The notes: generated by a model not told the origin, from the letters alone. Positions 36,030-45,332 are shown, counted from the stretch's first letter. The stretch is DNA of 64,000 nt from Buttiauxella ferragutiae (GCF_001654915.1 NZ_LXEQ01000031.1); one strand, 5' to 3'. Made by a program: numbers and translations.

Positions 36030-37109
36030 TTATTTGATGAAGGGACGGGTCAAAAGACCAATTGGGCCGGTGTTAAACCAGCGGCGGTTGCCACGGCTGC
36101 GTGAATCGCGGCCAATGGACTGAGTTAAACGGTCGAGAATAATGGCCAGAATTACAATGCCGACGCCGCCAACGGTCGCCAGACCCATATCAAGGCGACC
36201 AATACCGCGCAGCACCATCTGACCAAGACCGCCGACGGCAATCATTGACGCGATAACCACCATCGAAAGTGCCAGCATCAGCGTCTGGTTGACGCCCGCC
36301 ATAATGGTTGGCATCGCCAGCGGTAACTGAACTTTGAACAGCATCTGACGTGGGCTTGCGCCAAACGAACGAGAGGCTTCAATCAAATCTTCCGGAACCT
36401 GCTTAATTCCCAGAATCGTCAGGCGCACAATCGGTGGCAGGGCAAAGATAATCGTCACCACCACACCCGGCACGTTACCGATACCGAACAGCATCACAAT
36501 TGGCACCAGGTAAACAAACGCTGGTGTAGTCTGCATGGCATCTAATAACGGACGGATAATCTTCGCGGCCCGTTCGCTTCTGGCAAGCCAAATACCGAGC
36601 GGTAAACCAATAATCATGCAGAACAGCAGGGCGGTCAGAACCAGCGCCAGCGTCACCATTGCTTGTGACCACGCGCCAATCGCGCCAATCGCCACCAGTG
36701 AAACCAGCGTCGCGATCCCCATCCCGAGGCTCGACATCTGCCACGCAATCAGCGCAAACAGAACGATGGCAACCGGGGCGGGCATCCCCAGCAAGAAATG
36801 CTGGAAGCCGCTCAGTATATAATCCACCGGCACGCGAATGCCCTGGAACAGCGGACGGAAGTGCGTAACCACCCAATCGATGCCGTGCGTCACCCAGCTA
36901 TCGAGCGGGATCAGCGTCTTATGAAAGGGATCTAAAATATTAAAATGTTCAGGCTGCGGGGCAGGCGCTGAATTCAGCCAGTCTGCACTGCTACTTGCTG
37001 CGGGTGTTGAGGCCGCCTGGCTTCCCCACGCATCGGCGGTCGCTGCGGCCTGATTGGTTGTTGCGTCGGCAGCCGCACTGCCGGTATCCCACGGATTTTC
37101 TGCACTCAT
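36030..37109 (-). CDS. proW: Glycine betaine ABC transporter permease ProW
   Basis: ProW is the membrane channel of ProU, 359 residues. The long N-terminal tail (about 1-60) is rich in Ala, Thr and Ser, as in E. coli. The BPD_transp_1 domain has the EAA motif EASRSFGASPRQMLFKVQLP (about 245-264). The gene overlaps proV by 4 bp. Confidence 0.96.
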   Translation of the reverse strand: MSAENPWDTGSAAADATTNQAAATADAWGSQAASTPAASSSADWLNSAPAPQPEHFNILDPFHKTLIPLDSWVTHGIDWVVTHFRPLFQGIRVPVDYILSGFQHFLLGMPAPVAIVLFALIAWQMSSLGMGIATLVSLVAIGAIGAWSQAMVTLALVLTALLFCMIIGLPLGIWLARSERAAKIIRPLLDAMQTTPAFVYLVPIVMLFGIGNVPGVVVTIIFALPPIVRLTILGIKQVPEDLIEASRSFGASPRQMLFKVQLPLAMPTIMAGVNQTLMLALSMVVIASMIAVGGLGQMVLRGIGRLDMGLATVGGVGIVILAIILDRLTQSIGRDSRSRGNRRWFNTGPIGLLTRPFIK

Positions 37110-38305
37110 TGACTTACCCCCTCACGATCTAACGCCTGCAGCAGAACCCCTTTCGAGATAATGCCCACGTACTGACTCTCTTCCCCAACAACCGGAACCG
37201 CGCACGGTGCCTGGCCGACATGGGTGAGTAGATCACTCAGTGAAGTCTCTGCGGAAACGGCCGCTGGAGATTCGAGGTAAGCATTGTCCAGACCCTGGCC
37301 CGCAGCTAACGCGGCTTTCAGTGAATCAGTGGAAACAATACCGAGGAATTTTTGCCCGCGTTCAATGACATAACCAAATTCACGGTCTTCATCTTGCAGC
37401 AATTTCAGCGCGGATCTTGGGCCGAAACCGGCAGTTTTACGCAACAGGCCGGCCGGGCTACGACGGGCAATATCCTTAGCGCTAAATACCTGGCTAATAT
37501 CTACGCCACGGAAGAAGGTGCGCACATAATCATTCGCCGGATTATTGAGAATTTCATCCGGCGTACCGACTTGCACCACTTCACCACCCTGCATAATGGC
37601 AATTCGGTCGCCAATACGCATCGCTTCATCCAGATCGTGGGAAATAAATACGATGGTACGCTGATGTTTCGCCTGCAATTTAATTAACTCGTCCTGCATT
37701 TCAGTACGAATTAAAGGATCGAGGGCAGAGAAGGCTTCATCCATCAATAATATATCGGGATTAATCGCCAAAGCACGAGCCAAACCCACACGCTGACGCA
37801 TACCGCCAGAAAGCTCATCGGGATAAGCGTGGGCATAATTTTCCAGCCCAACCTGACGCAGTGCATCAAGCGCTTTTTCCTGACGTTCTTTCAACGCAAT
37901 ACCGGCTAATTCCATGCCGAATCCAGCGTTATTTAACACCGTCATATGAGGCATCAAAGCAAAGGACTGGAATACCATGGAAATCTTATTTTTGCGTACT
38001 TCACGGAGTTCCGCTTCTGATATTTTGGCAATGTCTACGCCGTCAATCAGTACCTGTCCACGGGTTGGTTCAATCAGGCGATTGAGAAGGCGAACCATGG
38101 TGGATTTACCGGAACCCGATAACCCCATGATGACAAAAATCTCGCCTTCTTCAATGGCCAGACTGGCGTCTTTTACGCCAAGCGACAGCCCTGTTTTCTC
38201 CAGTAATTCTGCTTTTGAAATACCTTTTTCTATATATTTGAATGCGCGCTGTGGATGCTCACCAAATACTTTATATAAATTCTTCACTTCAAGTTTAATT
38301 GCCAT
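37106..38305 (-). CDS. proV: Glycine betaine ABC transporter ATPase ProV
   Basis: ProV is the ATPase of ProU (399 residues). Walker A is GLSGSGKST (about 61-69), the signature is LSGGMRQR (about 164-171) and Walker B is LLMDEAF (about 186-192). The C terminus contains two CBS domains (about 285-395), which sense ionic strength in the related OpuA system. It is the first gene of proVWX. Confidence 0.96.
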   Translation of the reverse strand: MAIKLEVKNLYKVFGEHPQRAFKYIEKGISKAELLEKTGLSLGVKDASLAIEEGEIFVIMGLSGSGKSTMVRLLNRLIEPTRGQVLIDGVDIAKISEAELREVRKNKISMVFQSFALMPHMTVLNNAGFGMELAGIALKERQEKALDALRQVGLENYAHAYPDELSGGMRQRVGLARALAINPDILLMDEAFSALDPLIRTEMQDELIKLQAKHQRTIVFISHDLDEAMRIGDRIAIMQGGEVVQVGTPDEILNNPANDYVRTFFRGVDISQVFSAKDIARRSPAGLLRKTAGFGPRSALKLLQDEDREFGYVIERGQKFLGIVSTDSLKAALAAGQGLDNAYLESPAAVSAETSLSDLLTHVGQAPCAVPVVGEESQYVGIISKGVLLQALDREGVSQ

Positions 38306-38550
38306 GCAATAAAGTTATTCCTGTATTTATATATTTATACACAATTCCTGATGGAAATATTCACTGCATATACCCTAACATACTTAGAATCTGAGACAAC
38401 CCTCCATTTCCGATATATCCAATATCCGCGCGGCGCATGTGGTCGGCATTTCCCATGAGTAAAGGGCTGAGGGCAAATATGAAAAAGATGATATTTTTTG
38501 TAACCAGAGGCGAAATTAGCCTGAATGAGACGAGGTTCACAATAATATCC
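38306..38550 (-). promoter_or_regulatory. proU upstream region
   Basis: This is an AT-rich region in front of proV, with a particularly AT-rich stretch at about 38320-38345. In E. coli the matching region carries sigma-70 and sigma-S promoters and H-NS silencing sites. I cannot assign exact promoter elements here. Confidence 0.4.
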
Positions 38551-38580
38551 ATGGCGGATAAGCATCACTCTATCCGCCAT
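38551..38580 (-). terminator. Hairpin after nrdF
   Basis: ATGGCGGATA / TATCCGCCAT (10-bp arms) lie 68 bp beyond the nrdF stop, with an A/T-rich tail (ATATTATT) on the minus strand. The arm contains the REP-like core GCGGATA. Confidence 0.55.
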
Positions 38581-38647
38581 AAATAAACGCAAAATTTGGT
38601 GGGTTATGTGTTCGATTATCCGCTGTGGATTAATCTATTTTTCTTAA

Positions 38648-39610
38648 TTAGAAGTCCCAATCTTCGTCCTGAGTCTCCACCGCTTTCCCCATCACATACG
38701 ACGAACCCGAGCCTGAGAAGAAGTCATGGTTTTCGTCGGCGTTGGGAGAAAGCGCTGCCAGAATCGCAGGGTTCACTGCGGCCATTTCAGGCGGGAACAG
38801 CGCATTATAGCCGAGGTTCATCAGTGCTTTATTGGCGTTATAGCAAAGGAACGCTTTGACCTCTTCCTGCCAGCCGACATCGCCATACAACGCATCGGTA
38901 TACGCCACTTCATTATCGTAAAGATCCATCAGCAACTCGAAGGCGAAATTCTGCAATTCGCTCTGTCGTTCAGCGCTTTGCTGCACAAGATTTTTCTGAA
39001 ATTTATAACCGATGTAATAGCCATGCACCGCCTCGTCACGAATGATCAGACGAATCAGGTCTGCGGTGTTGGTCAACTTGCCACGGCTTGACCAATACAT
39101 CGGCAAATAAAAGCCTGAATAAAATAAGAACGACTCCAAAAATACGCTGGCGATTTTCTTCTTCAACGGGTCATCGGCATGATAATGCGCGAGGATAATT
39201 TGCGCTTTGCGCTGGAGTGGTTCATTGGCTTCACTCCACGCATAAGCGGCATCAACATCTTTGCTCTGGCAAAGTGTCGAGAAAATCGAACTATAAGAAC
39301 GAGCATGCACCGCTTCCATAAAACTCACGTTCGACAACACCGCTTCTTCATGGGGTGTTATTGCGTCAGCCATTAATACGGGGGCGCCAATGGTATTCTG
39401 AATGGTGTCCAACAACGTCAACCCAGTAAATACGCGGATCGTCAGCTGCTGTTCATCGTTGCTAAGTGATTGCCACGCCGGAATATCGTTCGACAGCGGG
39501 ACTTTTTCCGGCAGCCAAAAATTACTGGTCAGGCGGTTCCATACCTCGAGATCTTTCTCATCCTCGATAATATTCCAGTTGATGGCGCGCACGCGGTTTA
39601 ACTGAGTCAT
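38648..39610 (-). CDS. nrdF: Class Ib ribonucleotide reductase beta subunit NrdF
   Basis: NrdF holds the dimanganese/diiron tyrosyl radical cofactor of the class Ib enzyme. In its 320 residues the metal ligands are in DEAVHGYYIGY (about 191-201) and the EAVHARSYSS region (about 98-107). The C terminus ends EDWDF, the segment that docks to NrdE. It lies 9 bp downstream of nrdE. Confidence 0.97.
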   Translation of the reverse strand: MTQLNRVRAINWNIIEDEKDLEVWNRLTSNFWLPEKVPLSNDIPAWQSLSNDEQQLTIRVFTGLTLLDTIQNTIGAPVLMADAITPHEEAVLSNVSFMEAVHARSYSSIFSTLCQSKDVDAAYAWSEANEPLQRKAQIILAHYHADDPLKKKIASVFLESFLFYSGFYLPMYWSSRGKLTNTADLIRLIIRDEAVHGYYIGYKFQKNLVQQSAERQSELQNFAFELLMDLYDNEVAYTDALYGDVGWQEEVKAFLCYNANKALMNLGYNALFPPEMAAVNPAILAALSPNADENHDFFSGSGSSYVMGKAVETQDEDWDF

Positions 39611-39619
39611 CTTCTCTCC

Positions 39620-41767
39620 TTATAAAGCGCAGGACACGCAGCCCTGGACTTCGGTGCCTTCCAGTGCCATCTGACGCAAGCGAATGTAATACAGCGTTTT
39701 AATGCCTTTTCTCCAGGCATAAATCTGCGCTTTATTAATATCGCGGGTGGTGGCGGTATCGCGGAAAAATAGCGTCAGCGACAAACCTTGATCAACGTGG
39801 CGTGTGGCTTGCGCGTAGGTGTCGATTATCTTTTCCGGGCCAATATCGTAGGCATCCTGGTAATACTCGAGATTCTCATTGGTCATAAACGGGGCCGGAT
39901 AATAAACACGCCCGGTTTTGCCTTCTTTGCGGATCTCAATACGCGAAACAATCGGGTGAATACTCGACGTTGCGTGGTTGATATACGAAATAGAACCCGT
40001 TGGTGGAATGGCCTGCAAATTCTGGTTATACAGGCCGAACTCCATCACATCATCACGTAACTGCTGCCACTGCCTGCGAGTGGGGATGGTGATACCGGCG
40101 TTGGCAAATAACTCGCGAACTTTTTGGGTTTTCGGCTGCCAGTTTTCTTGCAGATATTGCTGGAAATATTCACCGCTCGCATAGCGTGATTGTTCAAAAC
40201 CTGCAAAACGTTGTTTGCGTTCCCGTGCCAGCAAATTCGAGGCGCGAATGGCATGCCAGGTCACGGTGTAAAAATAGATGTTAGTGAAATCCAACCCTTC
40301 CGCAGAGCCATAAGCAATGCTTTCGCGTGCCAGATAACCGTGCAGATTCATCTGCCCGAGGCCAATCGCATGGGAGGCGGAGTTGCCCGCTTCAATCGAC
40401 GGCACCGAGCGAATGTGGCTCATATCGGAAACCGCCGTCAGCCCACGAATGGCGGTTTCTATAGTCTGAGCAAAATCTGCGGAATCCATCGCATGCGCGA
40501 TATTCAGTGATCCGAGATTGCAGGAAATATCGTGGCCCACATTCTGGTAATCGAGGTTTTCGTCATAGGTCGACGCGCTATTGACCTGCAAAATTTCTGA
40601 ACACAGGTTGCTCATATTAATGCGCCCGGCAATCGGGTTGGCGCGGTTGACCGTATCTTCAAACATGATGTACGGATAACCGGACTCAAACTGGATTTCG
40701 GCCAGTGTCTGGAAGAAATCGCGCGCGTTAATAAAGGTCTTGCGGATGCGTTCGTCTGCCAGCATTTCAAGGTACAAATCGCTGACCGCAATATCGCCAA
40801 ACGGCTTGCCGTAAATACGCTCGACATCGTAAGGCGAAAACAGCGCCATCGGCTGGTTGTCTTTCGCTAACTGGAAGGTGACATCCGGGATCACCACGCC
40901 AAGTGAGAGCGATTTGATGCGGATCTTTTCATCAGCATTTTCGCGTTTGGTATCGAGGAAACGCAAAATATCGGGATGATGGGCGTGCAGATAAACCGCG
41001 CCCGCGCCCTGGCGCGCACCGAGTTGGTTGGCATAAGAAAACGCATCTTCCAGCATCTTCATTACCGGGATCACCCCGGACGACTGGTTTTCAATGCGTT
41101 TAATCGGTGCGCCGACTTCGCGTAAATTCGACAGCAGAAATGCCACACCGCCGCCGCGTTTCGACAGTTGCAGCGCTGAATTCACCGCGCGGCCAATCGA
41201 CTCCATATTGTCTTCGATACGCAGCAGGAAGCAGGAAACCAGTTCGCCGCGCTGCATCTTCCCGCAGTTCAAAAACGTCGGTGTTGCAGGCTGGAAACGG
41301 CCACTGAGCATTTCATCCATCAGCTGAACTGCCAGTTTTTCATCACCTTGCGCCAGCGTCAGCGCCACCATACACACGCGGTCCGGGAAATGTTCCAGAT
41401 ACTCTTTGCCGTCATAAGATTTCAGCGTGTAGCTGGTGTAATACTTCCAGGCGCCCAAAAAGGTCTGGAACTGGAAACCGCTGCGATGCGCTTTCTCAAA
41501 CAATTCCACCACAAAACGGCGCTGATAACGTTGCAGCACCGCGTTGTCGTAATAACCTTGCGCCACCAGCCATTCCAGACGTGCTTGCTGGCCAGAAAAC
41601 TGGCGCGAGCGGGGCAGCACATGCTGCTGATGGAATTGCTCGACCGCCAGTTTATCTTTCTCAAACTGGATGCGCCCTTCGGAATCATAAAGATTCAACA
41701 TGGCATTGAGCGCGTGATAATCCGCGCTTTCCGCTGCCATTACGCTGATAGCTTCTGTCGTTGCCAA
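39620..41767 (-). CDS. nrdE: Class Ib ribonucleotide reductase alpha subunit NrdE
   Basis: NrdE is the catalytic subunit that reduces ribonucleoside diphosphates (715 residues against 714 in E. coli). The active-site NMSNLCSEI segment (about 383-391) supplies the radical cysteine, and GELVSCFLL (about 174) supplies one of the redox pair. The C-terminal CVSCAL carries the shuttle cysteines reduced by NrdH. Its 5' end overlaps nrdI by 28 bp. Confidence 0.97.
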   Translation of the reverse strand: MATTEAISVMAAESADYHALNAMLNLYDSEGRIQFEKDKLAVEQFHQQHVLPRSRQFSGQQARLEWLVAQGYYDNAVLQRYQRRFVVELFEKAHRSGFQFQTFLGAWKYYTSYTLKSYDGKEYLEHFPDRVCMVALTLAQGDEKLAVQLMDEMLSGRFQPATPTFLNCGKMQRGELVSCFLLRIEDNMESIGRAVNSALQLSKRGGGVAFLLSNLREVGAPIKRIENQSSGVIPVMKMLEDAFSYANQLGARQGAGAVYLHAHHPDILRFLDTKRENADEKIRIKSLSLGVVIPDVTFQLAKDNQPMALFSPYDVERIYGKPFGDIAVSDLYLEMLADERIRKTFINARDFFQTLAEIQFESGYPYIMFEDTVNRANPIAGRINMSNLCSEILQVNSASTYDENLDYQNVGHDISCNLGSLNIAHAMDSADFAQTIETAIRGLTAVSDMSHIRSVPSIEAGNSASHAIGLGQMNLHGYLARESIAYGSAEGLDFTNIYFYTVTWHAIRASNLLARERKQRFAGFEQSRYASGEYFQQYLQENWQPKTQKVRELFANAGITIPTRRQWQQLRDDVMEFGLYNQNLQAIPPTGSISYINHATSSIHPIVSRIEIRKEGKTGRVYYPAPFMTNENLEYYQDAYDIGPEKIIDTYAQATRHVDQGLSLTLFFRDTATTRDINKAQIYAWRKGIKTLYYIRLRQMALEGTEVQGCVSCAL

Positions 41768-42150
41768 AATTCTTTGACTCCCTTACGCACGTTTTCAATG
41801 TCTTGCCCGGTGCCCAGTAGCTCAAAACGATAGAGATACGGCACCTGGCATTTTTGGGCGATCACGTCACCTGCCCGGCAAAATCCTTCGCCGAAGTTGC
41901 GGTTGCCGCTGGCAATCACACCGCGCAACAACGACCGATTCATCGGGTTGTTTAAAAAACGAATCACCTGAGCGGGAACGGCTCCGGCAATCCCGCCGCC
42001 GCCATAGCTCGGCACGATCAAAATGTACGGTTCCGTCACTTCCAGCCGCTGCTTGAAATCCAGCGGAATGCGCACGGCGGGTAGCCCGAGGCGTTCGACA
42101 AAACGCAGGGTATTTTCCGAGGTGCTGGAGAAGTAGACGAGGTTGCTCAT
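41740..42150 (-). CDS. nrdI: Flavodoxin-like NrdI
   Basis: NrdI is the FMN protein that supplies superoxide or peroxide to assemble the Mn(III)2-tyrosyl radical in NrdF. It has 136 residues with the flavin-binding loops SSTSENT (about 8-14) and PSYGGGG (about 48-54). The gene overlaps nrdH by 4 bp and nrdE by 28 bp. Confidence 0.96.
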   Translation of the reverse strand: MSNLVYFSSTSENTLRFVERLGLPAVRIPLDFKQRLEVTEPYILIVPSYGGGGIAGAVPAQVIRFLNNPMNRSLLRGVIASGNRNFGEGFCRAGDVIAQKCQVPYLYRFELLGTGQDIENVRKGVKEFWQRQKLSA

Positions 42151-42383
42151 GCGTGGGCCTGGCTGCGCAGGCGGTTGATCATATCCGGCCTAAACCCGCT
42201 CCAGCTTTCCTGTTCGGTGATAACAACTGGCAACTGGCGATAACCCAGCGTGCGTAAATCGTCCGCCGCTTCTGGGTTTAAATCGAGGTTAATCAGCTCA
42301 AAAGTGAACCCGCGGCTTTCGATAGCACGTTTGGTGGCGTGGCATTGGACACAGTCATTTCGGGTGTATATGGTAATGCGCAT
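42147..42383 (-). CDS. nrdH: Glutaredoxin-like NrdH
   Basis: NrdH is the dedicated thioredoxin-like electron donor of NrdEF, 78 residues. The redox motif CVQC is at residues 11-14 and the family signature WSGFRPDMI is near the C terminus. It is the first gene of the nrdHIEF operon. Confidence 0.96.
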   Translation of the reverse strand: MRITIYTRNDCVQCHATKRAIESRGFTFELINLDLNPEAADDLRTLGYRQLPVVITEQESWSGFRPDMINRLRSQAHA

Positions 42384-42415
42384 GATTCTTATTCTCTCTG
42401 GTATTGAGAATATGA

Positions 42416-42462
42416 ATACTAGATGTGGGTGAGAAAATTATCAACCATACAAGATATAGTAT
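42416..42462 (-). promoter_or_regulatory. Putative NrdR boxes upstream of nrdH
   Basis: ATACAAGATATAGTAT (42447-42462) matches the NrdR consensus acaCwAtATaTwGtgt at 13 of 16 positions. ATACTAGATGTGGGTG (42416-42431) is a weaker copy exactly 31 bp, about three helical turns, away. Paired boxes at whole-turn spacing are usual for NrdR repression. Confidence 0.5.
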
Positions 42463-42494
42463 TTTCGATAAGAGGGAGGGAGTGGCGTGGTTTT

Positions 42495-42535
42495 CACCCT
42501 CTCCTTTGGGAGAGGGCCGGGGTGAGGGGAAAACT
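42495..42535. repeat. CCCTCTCC palindromic repeat after the AhpD-like gene
   Basis: CACCCTCTCC..GGGAGAGGG..GGGGTGAGGGG forms a hairpin of the same family as the elements beside mutS and proX. It ends seven bases from the stop codon of the AhpD-like gene. Confidence 0.65.
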
Positions 42536-42541
42536 CAAAAA

Positions 42542-42973
42542 CTACATACGCATACCGATCGCCAGGCGGTTAAACGCATTCATCAGGCTCGCGGCAAAAG
42601 TCAGATCGCTAATCTCATGTGCAGTAAAGAATTGCAGCAGCGGCTGGTACACCGCATCTTCCGCACCACCTTCGGTAATCATGGTCACCGCTTCAGCCCA
42701 GGCCAGCGCCGCACGCTCTTTGTCGCTGAAGTGATGGCTCACTTTCCAGCCCGCCAGCGCATCCAGTTTGGTCTGGTCAACGCCATCTTTGCGCAGGGCT
42801 TTTGAGTGCATCTCCAGGCAATAAGCGCAACCGTTAATCTGCGAGACACGCAGGAAAACCAGCTCAATCAGTGTTGAACCCAGCGAGCTGGACTCCAGAC
42901 CTTTCAGCGCTTGCAGCATCGGCTTAAACACAGCAGGGGAAAGGTCAAAATAGGGTTGGCGTAATTCTGTCAT
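42542..42973 (-). CDS. AhpD-like carboxymuconolactone decarboxylase family protein
   Basis: This 143-residue protein is of the AhpD/CMD fold. The redox motif CAYCLEMH (about residues 49-56) has the two cysteines and histidine used by alkylhydroperoxidase-type members. The ATG at 42973 has GAGGAA eight bases upstream; an earlier in-frame codon lacks one. It diverges from a MocR-type regulator, a pairing often seen in proteobacteria. Peroxidase activity is inferred, not shown. Confidence 0.88.
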   Translation of the reverse strand: MTELRQPYFDLSPAVFKPMLQALKGLESSSLGSTLIELVFLRVSQINGCAYCLEMHSKALRKDGVDQTKLDALAGWKVSHHFSDKERAALAWAEAVTMITEGGAEDAVYQPLLQFFTAHEISDLTFAASLMNAFNRLAIGMRM

Positions 42974-43063
42974 GGTGTTGTTCCTCATGTTGGTGTGAAA
43001 GCAATTTAGCACTATGATGGACTACTAAAGAGAGCCATAAATTAACTAATAAAGCAGGCCATA
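42974..43063. promoter_or_regulatory. Divergent control region with GCCATAA direct repeats
   Basis: The 90-bp gap between the AhpD-like gene and the MocR-type gene contains two direct GCCATAA repeats (43034-43040 and 43058-43064). The second overlaps the mocR start. MocR regulators commonly bind direct repeats, so this is a candidate autoregulatory operator. Confidence 0.35.
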
Positions 43064-44437
43064 ATGGCAAAATCGAATCAACTAGTGGTCAGCGCTCACC
43101 ACGCCATCCCGCGTTATCAACAAATTGCCAGGCAACTCAAACAGGCAATCAGTGATGGTGAGCTGGTGGCCGGAAGCCGTTTGCCGTCGAGCCGTACTAT
43201 GGCACTTGAACTTGGCGTGGCGCGGGCGACAGTGGAAAACGCCTATGGCGAACTGGTGGCACAAGGTTGGCTGGAAAGGCGCGGCCAGGCTGGAACCTTC
43301 GTCAGCCCTTCAGCCACTTCGGGGGCAAATAACGTTGCCAATACCTCGAGCCAGCCGCAAGGTGCGCCACGTCCGTTTCAGATGGGGTTACCAGCCCTTG
43401 ATGGATTCCCGCGCGCACTCTGGGCGCGGATGATGGGGCGGCGTCTGCGCCTGCAAACCCGCTATGACCTGATGCTGCCAGAGGCTAACGGCGAATCGAC
43501 ACTGCGCCAGGCCATTGCCGATTACTTGCGATTTTCGCGCAGTATTGACTGCCAGCCGGAGCAGGTATTTATCACCGCCGGATTTCAGGCCGCCATGCGT
43601 CTGGTGGTGCATACCCTGGCAAAACCTGGCGACGGAATATGGCTGGAAGACCCCGGTTATCGCTATGTGCGCCCGGTTTTTGCTGAAGCAGGAATGGCGC
43701 TACATCCCGTCCCGGTCGATAACGAAGGGATGCAGATTGATTACGGGTTAGGTCATTTCCCTGACGCTCGTTTTGCGCTGGTTACTCCCGCTCACCAAAG
43801 CCCACTTGGCGTGGCGTTGTCACTGGCACGCCGCCATCAGTTGCTGGACTGGGCAGCAGCGAATCAAAGCTGGGTGATTGAAGACGATTACGACAGCGAA
43901 TTCCGCTACCATGGCAAACCACTGCCACCGATAAAAAGCCTCGATGGCCCACAACGGGTGATCTACGCGGGGACGTTCAGCAAATCGCTATTTCCCGCGC
44001 TGCGCGTCGCCTGGCTGGTGGTGCCGCAACAGCAAGTCGAGGCGTTTTCACAACATACTCATTACTTACCCTGCACCGCGCCGTTGTTGATTCAGCAAAC
44101 CATTGCCGATTTTCTCCGCGAAGGCCATTTCTGGCGTCATCTGAAAAAAATGCGTCTGTGCTACAGCGAACGGCGAGTATGGCTGGAACAGGCACTGCAG
44201 CAGCAAGGTTTTGATGTGGTTCCACAGGCCGGAGGCATTCAACTGGTGATGCGTGTCAGCGGCGATGATCGTGCGCTTGTGGCGAAAGCTCGCGAAGCCG
44301 GGCTGGCGGTGCAGGCATTAAGTGACTGGCGGATGGTGTCAAAAGGGGAAGGGGGAATTCTGATGAGTTTTACCAATCTCACATCAATGGCGATGGCACT
44401 CAAAGTGGCGCAACAACTTCGTGACGCGATTTTCTGA
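43064..44437 (+). CDS. MocR/PdxR-type transcriptional regulator with aminotransferase domain
   Basis: The 457 residues fuse an N-terminal GntR winged helix (about 15-80, with GSRLPSSRTMALELGVARATVENAY) to a class I aminotransferase fold (about 115-455). The PLP-binding lysine should be in GTFSKSLFPALR. Proteins of this class use PLP or an aldimine as effector. The obvious candidate target is the divergent AhpD-like gene. Confidence 0.9.
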   Translation: MAKSNQLVVSAHHAIPRYQQIARQLKQAISDGELVAGSRLPSSRTMALELGVARATVENAYGELVAQGWLERRGQAGTFVSPSATSGANNVANTSSQPQGAPRPFQMGLPALDGFPRALWARMMGRRLRLQTRYDLMLPEANGESTLRQAIADYLRFSRSIDCQPEQVFITAGFQAAMRLVVHTLAKPGDGIWLEDPGYRYVRPVFAEAGMALHPVPVDNEGMQIDYGLGHFPDARFALVTPAHQSPLGVALSLARRHQLLDWAAANQSWVIEDDYDSEFRYHGKPLPPIKSLDGPQRVIYAGTFSKSLFPALRVAWLVVPQQQVEAFSQHTHYLPCTAPLLIQQTIADFLREGHFWRHLKKMRLCYSERRVWLEQALQQQGFDVVPQAGGIQLVMRVSGDDRALVAKAREAGLAVQALSDWRMVSKGEGGILMSFTNLTSMAMALKVAQQLRDAIF

Positions 44438-44451
44438 CTGCACCTCTTCCC

Positions 44452-44772
44452 AGGTCGGATAAGCGCAGCGTCATCCGATACAACTGGCGTAAATGGTGGA
44501 TGACGCTAACGCTTATCCACCCTACAAAGTCAAAATCGAACCATAGGTCGGATAAGCGCAGGGTCATCCGATACAACTGGCGTAAATGGTGGATGACGCT
44601 AACGCTTATCCACCCTACAAAGTCAAAATCGAACCATAGGTCGGATAAGCGCAGGGTCATCCGATACAACTGGCGTAAATGGTGGATGACGCTAACGCTT
44701 ATCCACCCTACAAAGTCAAAATCGAACCGTAGGTCGGATAAGCGTTAGCGTCATCCGACATAACTGGCTTAC
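44452..44772. repeat. Tandem 93-bp REP/BIME array
   Basis: Three full copies of a 93-bp unit begin at 44452, 44545 and 44638, and a partial fourth begins at 44731. Each unit has two inverted REP cores (GGTCGGATAAGCGCA.. and ..GCTAACGCTTATCCACC) separated by AACTGGCGTAAATGGTG. Copies 2 and 3 differ from each other by almost nothing. Apparent ORFs across it are repeats of the same peptide and not genes. It occupies the 408-bp gap between the convergent mocR and ygaM. Confidence 0.9.
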
Positions 44773-44791
44773 CACCCCACAAGAAAGTAAA

Positions 44792-44812
44792 GACCCCGGC
44801 AGAACCGGGGTC
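44792..44812 (-). terminator. Terminator downstream of ygaM
   Basis: GACCCCGG / CCGGGGTC stem with a 5-base loop; on the minus strand it is followed by TTTACTTTCT. Confidence 0.7.
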
Positions 44813-44845
44813 AGACGCATATTTGTTATCACTACACTTTTGTGG

Positions 44846-45172
44846 CTAACGACGGGACGCTAATAAAGCCCCGATGAAAATACCTACGGCGGCGCTAATA
44901 CCCACGCTTTGCCATGGTTTGTCGCGCACATAAGTATCGGCACAACCTACCGCATCACAGGCGGCTTGTTTCACACGGGTGCGACCATGAAGGCGAGCTC
45001 GTGTCTCTTTGAGCAGAGATTCCGCTTTTTTGCGGGCGGCTTCCCCTTCTTCTTTAACATCGCTACCGAACGATTTAAGAACCTCTTCCAGCGTGTCGGC
45101 CAGCTGGTTCACGTCACGGTTAATATCATCAACACCTTCGTCTACATCATTTCGATTTACACGGTTAAACAT
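44846..45172 (-). CDS. ygaM: ElaB/YqjD/DUF883-family membrane-anchored protein YgaM
   Basis: This 108-residue protein has an amphipathic helical N-terminal region and one C-terminal membrane segment (about 85-105, VGISAAVGIFIGALLAS). The family (ElaB, YqjD, YgaM) anchors ribosomes or stress-related complexes to the inner membrane in stationary phase. The ATG at 45172 has GGGAG upstream; the longer in-frame start is not used. Confidence 0.92.
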   Translation of the reverse strand: MFNRVNRNDVDEGVDDINRDVNQLADTLEEVLKSFGSDVKEEGEAARKKAESLLKETRARLHGRTRVKQAACDAVGCADTYVRDKPWQSVGISAAVGIFIGALLASRR

Positions 45173-45332
45173 TAGTTTCTCCCTTGTTGCGATGTACTTC
45201 TCAGTGTAGACCATAATTTTTAGTCATGAGACAGGTCACGCGCTTTCGCGGTCTTTATGGACTAATCTGAAAGCGCTAGTAATGCTGGATATTGTAAGGT
45301 TGCGCTGCAATAGAAGATGATGAGGAAAAATT

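Noticed and set aside
42384..42415. Fur box in front of nrdH
   Set aside because: A GAATAAGAATCAT stretch is weakly similar to half of a Fur box only.
44400..44748. Repetitive ORFs on both strands across the REP array
   Set aside because: The peptide repeats simply follow the 93-bp unit and the frames have no ribosome sites or homologues; the DNA is a BIME array.
45215..45332. Possible Fur box upstream of ygaC
   Set aside because: E. coli ygaC is reported as Fur controlled, but I could not find a convincing 19-bp Fur match in this gap.
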